A stretch of DNA of 12,087 nucleotides, taken from Streptomyces viridochromogenes. GTDB taxonomy: Bacteria; Actinomycetota; Actinomycetes; Streptomycetales; Streptomycetaceae. The DNA lies in NCBI RefSeq assembly GCF_001270495.1, contig NZ_LGUR01000024.1, forward strand, positions 1 through 12,087, given 5' to 3'. Under the pieces are notes generated by a model. That model was not told the origin of the DNA, did not search any database, and saw only the letters and a list, made by a program, of their open reading frames with translations. Position numbers and translations under genes: made by a program. Of this stretch, positions 7,031 through 12,087 are shown one piece after another. The stretch's first letter is position 1. The number at the start of each line of letters is the position of its first letter.

Positions 7031-7114
7031 GGAATCGGTGCGGACGCGCCCGGGGGGCCGACACTGCAGGTCATCGACCCGTACGGCAACATCCTGAGAT
7101 TCACGCAGCCGCCA
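7031..7114 (+). pseudogene. C-terminal fragment of a VOC/glyoxalase-like protein
   Basis: The plus-strand frame here reads GADAPGGPTLQVIDPYGNIL followed by RFTQPP. The pattern xxxxDPxGNxLRFxxP is the final strand-turn motif of glyoxalase/bleomycin-resistance (VOC) proteins. Nothing upstream in frame resembles the rest of that fold, and the frame starts only from a TTG at 6998 without a ribosome-binding site. The remainder of the gene appears lost or scrambled. The motif is short but characteristic. Confidence 0.45.
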
Positions 7115-7178
7115 TCCGCACAGTGGCCAACCCGGCAGACACGATCCTTGAGACGACCCCTCCACGGAGCGACGGCAG

Positions 7179-7194
7179 CTAGATCATGATCTAG
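7179..7194. repeat. 16-bp perfect palindrome
   Basis: CTAGATCATGATCTAG is fully self-complementary and AT-rich relative to its surroundings. It lies 29 bases past the end of the minus-strand MBL gene. It could be a terminator core, a protein-binding site or chance. Confidence 0.5.
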
Positions 7195-7222
7195 GGCTGG
7201 AGAACCGGGGCCACGGCCACGG

Positions 7223-8074
7223 TCATGTCCCCGACGGTCGCGGTTGTTCCGGTGGTACCGAGCTCTCGGCGGCCGCCATCCACTGGTCCAGGTCGGCCTG
7301 GGTGAACTCGGCCCACGGGGGGATCTCGGGGAGCTGGCGGAGGAGGTCGTAGGCCTCGGAGATCTTGGGGCCGCGGAGGATGGGGGAGTGGCAGCCGGCG
7401 ATGACCTCGGCGTTCAGGCGTTGGAAGTAGTCCACGACCGTCCGGAACTTCTGGGTGTCCAGCAACGCGACCCAGGGAGAGACCAGCCGTCCGCCGAAGA
7501 GTTGGCCGTCGCGGAATTCGTCCGCGGACATCGCCGCTACGTCCGGCATCGGGGTGGGTACGTTCGTGGCGAAGGTGTCGACGGCCCACAGGACGTCGGT
7601 CTTCGGGTCGAAGAGGGCGCGGGTTGTGGGGTTGTCGTACAGGGGTGGTCGTTTGGCGACCAGGGTGCGGTCGCCCGCGTCGATCGTGTCGCCGTCGGTC
7701 ATGAAGCGGCACCGGTTGATGGGGGTCTCCCACTCCTCGGCCATGCGGCCGATGGAGAACCATGTCGTCAGCAGGGTCGCGTTCGGGCATTCGGCGAGGA
7801 CCGCCAGGAGGTTGCCGGCGTGGTCGCGGTCGTCGTGGGTGAGGAAGATCCAGCGTACGTCCAGGGGATCCACGACGGACCAGGCCGCCTCCAGCCACTG
7901 GGAGCGCACTGCGGGCGCCCCGGTGTCCACGAGGACCGGTTCGGCGCCCCGGATCACCATCGAGTTCATCGGGAAGTGGCCGACCGGCGGGGCTTCGAGG
8001 GCCCACGGGATGACGAACGTCTCCTCGGCGATCTTGTACGGCTGCAGAAGGTTGAACGTTTCCATGGTTGGCAT
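7223..8074 (-). CDS. MBL-fold protein with HxDxDH metal site (ODP-like)
   Basis: This 283-residue protein has the metallo-beta-lactamase fold landmarks in order: LVDTGAP (48-54), the metal motif THDDRDHAG (79-87), AVDTF (164-168) and GCHSP (227-231). The usual HxHxDH is HxDxDH here: H80, D82, D84 and H85, with D166 and H229 as further candidate ligands. An acidic residue at the third position is seen in flavodiiron-type oxygen-binding di-iron (ODP) domains (HxExD), so a di-iron redox or oxygen-related role is more likely than hydrolysis; this is inference. It has no flavodoxin domain and no signal peptide, so it should be cytoplasmic. GGGAG precedes ATG 8074 by seven bases. It follows the cupin gene on the same strand after 130 bp and may be cotranscribed. 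Confidence 0.88.
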   Translation of the reverse strand: MPTMETFNLLQPYKIAEETFVIPWALEAPPVGHFPMNSMVIRGAEPVLVDTGAPAVRSQWLEAAWSVVDPLDVRWIFLTHDDRDHAGNLLAVLAECPNATLLTTWFSIGRMAEEWETPINRCRFMTDGDTIDAGDRTLVAKRPPLYDNPTTRALFDPKTDVLWAVDTFATNVPTPMPDVAAMSADEFRDGQLFGGRLVSPWVALLDTQKFRTVVDYFQRLNAEVIAGCHSPILRGPKISEAYDLLRQLPEIPPWAEFTQADLDQWMAAAESSVPPEQPRPSGT

Positions 8075-8204
8075 CGCTGCTCTCCCTAGGACGGAGGCGT
8101 CGCAGCATCCATGAATCCAGTGCAGCCCCGTGGCGGGCCATCGTCAAACGCAGAACGTTCAGGCCCGGCTCAGCCCGCATGATCGCGGCTTTCTGCCAAC
8201 GTGC

Positions 8205-8678
8205 TCAGGCTTCGGGCATCGGCTGCATCTGGATTCCGTGCCGTGCGGCGATCTCGATGATGCGGTCGATGTCCGGCGGGGTGTCCGACCGGGGCGGCAG
8301 CTCGCGTCGCTGGGCGGGTTCGCCTGCCTCGGCGAAGAACTTGTCGACGTCGCCCGGCGTGTAGGTGACCAGGAGTCGTACGGTGCTGGTGGGCTCGAAC
8401 CGCTCCAGGGTGCCCTCGGGGATGTGGAAGAAGGATCCAGGGCCGCCTTCGACCGTCTCGCCGTCGATGTGATAGCGGAGCGTTCCCTCGATGACGTAGA
8501 CGCTCTCGGTGCCGGGGTGAGTGTGGGGCGGTGGGCCCATCCCCTCCGGAATGGTCATCTCCATGACGGTCATGGCGCCGTTGGTCTCGTCGCTCGACGC
8601 CTTGACCTCGTACAGGCCGTTCAGCATCCAGAATGCCTTGCCTTCACCGCTGTGACGCGCATGGGCGTTGTTCACCAT
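8205..8678 (-). CDS. Single-domain cupin protein
   Basis: This 157-residue protein contains cupin motif 1 in full, G46-x5-H52-x-H54-x3-E58-x6-G65, with three metal ligands. Motif 2 is GSFFHIPEGTLERF (81-94), where the expected metal-binding His after PxG is replaced by E92. The C-terminal tail (130-157) is a short helix of unknown role. Start 8678 is used because GGAAGGAG lies nine bases upstream; a longer frame from 8747 adds 23 unsupported residues. Family knowledge: single cupins of this type are often dioxygenases, isomerases or small-molecule binders; the substrate cannot be told. It is divergent from the SnoaL-like gene across a 224-bp spacer with a large dyad. Confidence 0.88.
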   Translation of the reverse strand: MVNNAHARHSGEGKAFWMLNGLYEVKASSDETNGAMTVMEMTIPEGMGPPPHTHPGTESVYVIEGTLRYHIDGETVEGGPGSFFHIPEGTLERFEPTSTVRLLVTYTPGDVDKFFAEAGEPAQRRELPPRSDTPPDIDRIIEIAARHGIQMQPMPEA

Positions 8679-8811
8679 GGGGCACCGCTCCTTCCTCCCT
8701 CGGTGCCCCCATCTGTCCCCGCCGCAGAGCCGGCAGAAGGCCGCCATCCGGGTGCGCGTGCCGGTGGAGGCAGGGTGGCGTCACTGTGGCCGCGCCGCGT
8801 GATTGTGTGCC

Positions 8812-8851
8812 GCTCGGCATCGCTCGGCCAGATGGCCCAGCGATGCCGAGC
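8812..8851. promoter_or_regulatory. 40-base near-perfect dyad between divergent genes
   Basis: GCTCGGCATCGCT (8812-8824) is mirrored exactly by AGCGATGCCGAGC (8839-8851). After one C-C mismatch, GGCC (8826-8829) pairs with GGCC (8834-8837) around AGAT. The left arm also contains a ten-base-spaced direct repeat of GCTCGGC (8812 and 8822). It ends 51 bases before the SnoaL-like start and is 134 bases from the cupin start, so it may be an operator controlling both, or a leader hairpin on the plus strand. No regulator gene lies beside it. Confidence 0.55.
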
Positions 8852-8902
8852 CATGGTGCGTCGCGCGACGTACGGTCCGTTGGGGGCCCCACGGAGGCAC
8901 TG

Positions 8903-9295
8903 ATGACCGATCACCCGAACATCGCTTTGTTCCGGCGCGTCATGGCCGCTTTCGCGGCAGGCGACATGAATGCGCTGGCGGAGGCCTTTCACCCCGAGGT
9001 GGTGTGGCATATCGGCGGCAGGAACCCGCTGGCGGGAGAGTATCGAGGGCGTGAGGACACGTTCGCGGTGTTCGGGCGGGAGTTCCAGCTGACAGGCGGC
9101 ACATATCGGCCGCAGCTCCACGATGTCCTCGCCAACGACGACCACACAGTCGCGCTGCTGCACGTCACCGCGTCACGTGCAGGCAAGGAACTCGATATGG
9201 ACTACGCCATCGTCTTCCACATCAGCGACGACAAGATCACCGAAGGTTGGGTGCTGACGGCCGACCCGCAGGCGTACGACGAGTTCTGGTCGTAG
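8903..9295 (+). CDS. SnoaL-like (NTF2-fold) protein
   Basis: This 130-residue protein has the size and layout of the SnoaL/NTF2-like superfamily. An N-terminal helix pair (IALFRRVMAAFAAGDMNALA, residues 7-26) leads to FHPEVVWHI (29-37), then GEYRGREDTFAVF (45-57), and the closing strands VALLHVTASRAGKEL and YAIVFHISDDKITEGW. The fold forms a cone-shaped pocket used by polyketide cyclases, isomerases and binding proteins; the reaction cannot be assigned. GGAGG (8893-8897) sits five bases before ATG 8903. It is divergent from the cupin gene, suggesting shared control and perhaps a shared substrate pathway. Similar proteins are very common in Streptomyces, so a pathway cannot be inferred from family alone. 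Confidence 0.88.
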   Translation: MTDHPNIALFRRVMAAFAAGDMNALAEAFHPEVVWHIGGRNPLAGEYRGREDTFAVFGREFQLTGGTYRPQLHDVLANDDHTVALLHVTASRAGKELDMDYAIVFHISDDKITEGWVLTADPQAYDEFWS

Positions 9296-9307
9296 GCGCC
9301 GACGGCT

Positions 9308-9544
9308 GTGCCGGGCCGGCAACGGGCACGAGGCGGCGCCTTCGGCGAGCTCTCGCAGTTCTTCGGCGAGAACCTGGGCGTGGAGCGGGCGAGTATCTCC
9401 CTCACGGACGGGGAGACGCCCCGGCTCGGCGTCGACGGGAGGACACAGGCGTCCGGCCTGACCTTCGAGCCTGCGTACGGCGAGGTGTCCGAGTACGCGT
9501 TCTCCAGCGAACAACCCGAGGGAGCGCCCACCGGGCGCGGGTAG
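9308..9544 (+). CDS. Unassigned small ORF, possible gene remnant
   Basis: This 78-codon frame starts at GTG 9308 and lies in the same frame as the SnoaL-like gene, just past its stop. No ribosome-binding site precedes the GTG. From residue 10 the sequence looks protein-like (GAFGELSQFFGENLGVERAS then ISLTDGE), and codons mostly end in G or C. The tail is TFEPAYGEVSEYAFSS and an ending of EGAPTGRG. I do not recognise a family. It could be a remnant of a larger protein, a small translated ORF, or chance coding-like sequence. Confidence 0.3.
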   Translation: MPGRQRARGGAFGELSQFFGENLGVERASISLTDGETPRLGVDGRTQASGLTFEPAYGEVSEYAFSSEQPEGAPTGRG

Positions 9545-9646
9545 AGGTGCAGTGCGCCGTCTCGTCGCACCAGGCCGGCACGGACGGTGTTGTCCCTGAT
9601 CAGCTCCAGCTGCCGAGAAGTACCTGGTGGGACGACCGACAACTGG
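9545..9646. other. Spacer between the small ORF and the DUF2182 gene
   Basis: No supported gene or clear terminator is seen. With the doubtful ORF at 9308-9544 discounted, the whole 9296-9646 stretch would be a 350-base gap between convergent genes. Confidence 0.4.
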
Positions 9647-10477
9647 TCAGAGCGCCGCACCCGGCATTCGGTCCATCGACGGACCCGACACCTGTAGACC
9701 CGGCAGCAGCCAGTCCTGGAACGGGGCCAGCACGGCCAGCACGAACAGGGCAACGCCCACCGCCCAGCTGAGCCAGGGACCGCCCCGCCACAGCTTCTCC
9801 AGAAAGATCACCGCCGCCAGTCCCGCCATCGCCGCCACATTCATCACGCCGAGCGGGATCAGGACGATCATCAGCCCCCAGCAGCAGCCGACGCAGTAGA
9901 GCCCGTGGTGCGCCCCCACCCGCAGATCCTTCGCCCACGGCCGGAACCGCGCGTACCGCAGCAGCTGGAACATCGGGCTGCGGCAGTGCCGCAGGCACAC
10001 CCGCTTCAGCGGCCCGAACTGCTGAACTCCCGCGAGCAGGAAGGCGCCCGCACCGATCCAGCGCCCCGCTTCGGGGTGATCGTCGACCAGGTGGCCGGTC
10101 GCCGCCAGGGCCCCGTACACGAGCAGCCCGAACCCGGACCAGGCCAGCAGATAGCCGCCGACGAATTCCGTGAGGCGCAGCGCACGGACGCGGCCCGCGG
10201 TGCCGCGGTTGATCGCCTGTACCCAGGTGAGCGCCACGGGTGCCAGCGACGGCAGCATCATCGCCACCATCATGATCACCCACAGGAGGAGGAAGAGCGG
10301 AAACGCCAGGCCCATGGTGCCCGGCTCCATCCCCATGTCGCGGGACTGCGCGGCCGTGAGCACCCACGCCAGAGCGGCGATCAGGGTCAGCAGGGACCAG
10401 CCGAGGGCAAGATCACGTCTCGGTAGCAGGACCCCCGGCCGGGTGGGCTCCGGTGGGGCGAGCCGGAGATGCGGCAT
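9647..10477 (-). CDS. DUF2182 predicted metal-binding membrane protein
   Basis: This 276-residue protein has at least five membrane helices (about 25-43, 57-75, 105-128, 140-155, 196-225 and 237-252). Family marks include LWVIMMVAMMLPSLAP (65-80), the Cys pair C161/C165 in KRVCLRHCRSPM, and GLYCVGCCWGLM (192-203). The cysteines and clustered Met residues support metal binding, as in the annotation of COG5486/DUF2182. Start 10477 is preferred because GGGAGG is six bases upstream; an in-frame start at 10567 adds 30 residues with no membrane or family support. It is divergent from the DUF1326 gene, a family often encoded beside DUF2182, so joint function is likely. The reaction is unknown. Confidence 0.9.
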   Translation of the reverse strand: MPHLRLAPPEPTRPGVLLPRRDLALGWSLLTLIAALAWVLTAAQSRDMGMEPGTMGLAFPLFLLLWVIMMVAMMLPSLAPVALTWVQAINRGTAGRVRALRLTEFVGGYLLAWSGFGLLVYGALAATGHLVDDHPEAGRWIGAGAFLLAGVQQFGPLKRVCLRHCRSPMFQLLRYARFRPWAKDLRVGAHHGLYCVGCCWGLMIVLIPLGVMNVAAMAGLAAVIFLEKLWRGGPWLSWAVGVALFVLAVLAPFQDWLLPGLQVSGPSMDRMPGAAL

Positions 10478-10838
10478 GGCATGCCTCCCAAGGATGCCCG
10501 CCGCTCCGGTGACCGCGGTGAGCACTCCGAAGACATCTCCAGCAGAGCACAGAACCGCAGGCTTCAACAGTTCGCATGGCGGGTCGTCATGGGGTCGCCA
10601 TCCGGCGCGGTCGCCGACGCACCGGGTAGGCCCGCACTGCCGTGGACATGAGGTTCCCGAGTGACCTTGGGGGCGGCGACTGCTGCACGGCAGTGTGCTG
10701 TGACGTCACGGTTGCGATACGTGTGGGTGTGACGGTCCCGCTCAGCCCCTACCGCTTCCGAAGGGCACTTCGCTTTGGCGTCGGCGAGGCGCACCCTGGA
10801 AGTGACGCCACTCCGTGTACTGGGAGAGGAGGCGCGAG
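10478..10838. promoter_or_regulatory. Divergent spacer between DUF2182 and DUF1326 genes
   Basis: This 361-base spacer must contain the promoters of both genes. A ten-base palindrome GTGACGTCAC (10700-10709) lies about 130 bases before the DUF1326 start and is followed by TTGCGA (10712-10717), a possible -35 box. No clear -10 box was found, and no gene is supported inside. Confidence 0.35.
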
Positions 10839-11495
10839 ATGGCTGAGCAGACCGCCAGCAGCCCGCCCTGGCGCGTGGTCGGCGACTGGTTCGACACCTG
10901 CAAGTGCGCCATACCGTGCCCGTGTACATTCGCCCAGCCCCCGTCCGAGGGCGATTGCGAGGGCGTGATGGCCTGGCACATACGCGAGGGACGGTTCGGG
11001 GACGTCCGGCTCGACGATCTGAACGTCGTGATGCTCGCGTCCTTCACCGGCAACGTGTGGCTCGGCGAGCACACGGACCCGTATGCCGCCGTCTTCGTCG
11101 ACGAGCGCGCCGACGACCAGCAGCGAGCCGCACTCGGCGCGATCTTCGGTGGGGAGGCCGGCGGCTGGCCGCAGCAGTTCGTCGAGGTCTTCGGACCCGA
11201 GATGCGCGGCATGGACGTCGCTCCGATCACCGTCGAAGTCGACGAGGGACTGGGGTCGTGGCGCGCCGAGATCCCCGGCCGGGTGACTGCTCGTGCCGAG
11301 GCCCTCACCGGTCCCACCACGCCTGAGGGGGCGCGGGTCCAGGTCCACAACGCCCCCGGTGCCGAGGTCGGCCCGGGGCAGGTTGCCACCTGGGGCCGGT
11401 CCACCACCGACCAGGCGGACGCCTTCGGCTTCAGCTGGAGCCGAAGCGGCAAGTCCAGCAAGTACTTCCCCTTCGACTGGAGCGGCCCCGACTGA
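10839..11495 (+). CDS. DUF1326 domain protein
   Basis: This 218-residue protein begins with the family hallmark near its N-terminus: WFDTCKCAIPCPCTF (about 17-31), a CxCxxPCPC motif suited to metal binding. Further family blocks are DCEGVMAWHIREGRFGDV (39-56) and LDDLNVVMLASFTGNVW (58-74). The C-terminal part is a beta-rich domain ending SSKYFPFDWSGPD. No signal peptide or membrane helix was seen. GAGGAGG (10826-10832) is six bases before ATG 10839, better than the GTG at 10815. DUF1326 proteins are repeatedly encoded beside DUF2182 membrane proteins, as here; a shared metal-handling role is inferred and no activity is established to my knowledge. Confidence 0.9.
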   Translation: MAEQTASSPPWRVVGDWFDTCKCAIPCPCTFAQPPSEGDCEGVMAWHIREGRFGDVRLDDLNVVMLASFTGNVWLGEHTDPYAAVFVDERADDQQRAALGAIFGGEAGGWPQQFVEVFGPEMRGMDVAPITVEVDEGLGSWRAEIPGRVTARAEALTGPTTPEGARVQVHNAPGAEVGPGQVATWGRSTTDQADAFGFSWSRSGKSSKYFPFDWSGPD

Positions 11496-11508
11496 TGTGC
11501 GATCAGTC
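11490..11508 (+). terminator. Small hairpin over the DUF1326 stop codon
   Basis: GACTGAT (11490-11496) pairs with ATCAGTC (11502-11508) across five bases. It covers the TGA stop of DUF1326 and touches the stop of the DUF2182 fragment on the other strand. It is modest in strength. Confidence 0.4.
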
Positions 11509-11578
11509 ATCTGGGCCCGCCCTGCCACAGCTTTTCGAGGAAGACCACCCGGGCCGGACCCGCCATCGCCGCCATATG
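11507..11578 (-). pseudogene. Decayed fragment of a second DUF2182 gene
   Basis: The minus strand encodes MAAMAGPARVVFLEKLWQGG then PR and a stop. This aligns with residues 215-234 of the intact DUF2182 protein (AAMAGLAAVIFLEKLWRGGP), with 16 of 20 residues identical. At the DNA level 11519-11576 matches 9782-9839 at about 47 of 58 positions by hand count. Both copies are on the minus strand, so they form direct repeats around the N-terminal part of DUF2182 and the whole DUF1326 gene. Sequence on both sides of the fragment is unrelated to DUF2182, so the gene is non-functional. Confidence 0.75.
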
Positions 11579-11678
11579 CGTCTCGCACGCGGCGCGAGAA
11601 TGGCGCGGTGAGCAGGACCGGCCGAGGCGTCTGAACGAAGTCCGACCAAGGTGCTCCGTGACTGCCGTAGCGCAGCCT

Positions 11679-12087
11679 TCAGTACTGCTCGGTCTCCACG
11701 TAACCCATGTCCCCGTTGTCGTCCGCGCCGAGGGCGGCGGCGGTCGGGTCGAATCCGGGCGGGCTGTCCTTGAGGCCCAGGCCCATGCCGGCGAGCTTCG
11801 CCTTGACCTCGTCGATCGACTTCGCACCGAAGTTGCGGATGTCGAGGAGGTCGGCCTCGGAGCGGGCCAGGAGCTCACCCACCGAGTGGACGCCCTCACG
11901 CTTGAGGCAGTTGTACGAGCGGACCGTGAGCTCCAGCTCCTCGATCGGCAGCGCGAGGTCGGCGGCGAGCGCGGCGTCCGTGGGGGAGGGGCCCATGTCG
12001 ATGCCCTCGGCGTCGATGTTCAGCTCACGGGCGAGACCGAACAGCTCGACCAGCGTCTTACCGGCCGACGCCATGGCGTCACGCGGA
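11679..12087 (-). CDS. rpoA: RNA polymerase alpha subunit, C-terminal part (cut by window edge)
   Basis: The visible 135 residues read [20 protein letters not shown] onward to the end [10 protein letters not shown], and the frame continues past the window edge; the internal ATG at 12074 is not taken as the start. This is the end of the alpha N-terminal domain, the linker and the whole alpha C-terminal domain. Counting from that Met, DNA-contact residues known from E. coli are all kept: R52 (R265), N55, C56, L57, G83, K85, S86 and E89. The domain contacts UP elements and transcription activators. In Streptomyces rpoA normally lies in a ribosomal-protein operon and is followed by rplQ. Here only a DUF2182 remnant and a convergent DUF1326 gene follow, so this may be a second or displaced copy. 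Whether the gene is full length cannot be judged. Confidence 0.92.
   Translation of the reverse strand, partial: PRDAMASAGKTLVELFGLARELNIDAEGIDMGPSPTDAALAADLALPIEELELTVRSYNCLKREGVHSVGELLARSEADLLDIRNFGAKSIDEVKAKLAGMGLGLKDSPPGFDPTAAALGADDNGDMGYVETEQY

Noticed and set aside
7191..8180. Minus-strand open frame of 329 codons over the MBL gene
   Set aside because: It is Arg/Pro-rich and runs in a shifted frame over the real MBL gene, whose motifs and ribosome-binding site are clear.
8075..8204. Small ORF between the MBL and cupin genes (GLNVLRLTMARHGAALDSWM on the minus strand)
   Set aside because: It looks protein-like for about 30 residues but runs on into a shadow frame of the MBL gene and has no start site of its own.
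10478..10567. N-terminal extension of the DUF2182 gene containing TAVTGAAGILGR, like an SDR nucleotide-binding loop
   Set aside because: The better start is ATG 10477 with GGGAGG; the loop-like match is short and no further SDR sequence is present.
10700..10709. GTGACGTCAC palindrome as an operator
   Set aside because: Ten bases of symmetry is not unusual in this composition and there is no regulator nearby; it is mentioned in the spacer entry only.
1..12087. CRISPR array, tRNA or rRNA genes, or insertion sequences
   Set aside because: No regularly spaced repeats, no cloverleaf or rRNA motifs and no transposase-like frame were seen on either strand.

Overview
The window is high-GC actinobacterial DNA, most likely from Streptomyces. 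Codons end almost always in G or C, Shine-Dalgarno sites are purine-rich, and several proteins match families common in that genus: a SWIM zinc-finger protein, a DUF6131 membrane peptide, a DUF1326/DUF2182 pair and an actinobacterial-type RNA polymerase alpha C-terminus. Family names come from recognising motifs by eye; no database search was run.

Layout. (1) Bases 1-3661, plus strand: the large SWIM zinc-finger protein, open at the window's left edge and carrying a long repetitive disordered N-terminal region, then a proline-rich multi-spanning membrane protein. (2) Bases 3660-4417: no intact gene, but fragments that look like an enol-lactonase N-terminus and an NAD(P)-binding protein C-terminus, and two strong hairpins. 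(3) Bases 4418-5802, minus strand: a probable three-gene unit of a membrane-anchored protein, a soluble protein sharing its C-terminal domain, and a 51-residue two-helix DUF6131 protein. (4) Bases 5803-7222: sparse, with one small double-glycine-leader peptide gene, a long hairpin after it and a VOC/glyoxalase C-terminal fragment. (5) Bases 7223-9295: a cupin and a metallo-beta-lactamase-fold protein on the minus strand, divergent from a SnoaL-like protein; the spacer holds a near-perfect 40-base dyad. (6) Bases 9647-11495: DUF2182 membrane protein and DUF1326 protein, divergent, with a second decayed DUF2182 fragment just past DUF1326. (7) Bases 11679-12087: the C-terminal third of an RNA polymerase alpha subunit, cut by the right edge and lacking the usual rplQ neighbour.

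How the genes may work together. The DUF1326 and DUF2182 families are often neighbours and probably share a membrane/metal-related task. The cupin, MBL and SnoaL-like genes look like a small-molecule modification or detoxification set read from a shared control region. The 4418-5802 unit looks like an envelope-associated module. The repeated gene fragments suggest a region that has been rearranged or eroded.

The observations most worth following are the rpoA copy out of its ribosomal-operon context, the orphan double-glycine peptide, the 40-base dyad between divergent genes, the direct-repeat DUF2182 remnant, and the HxDxDH metal site in the MBL protein.
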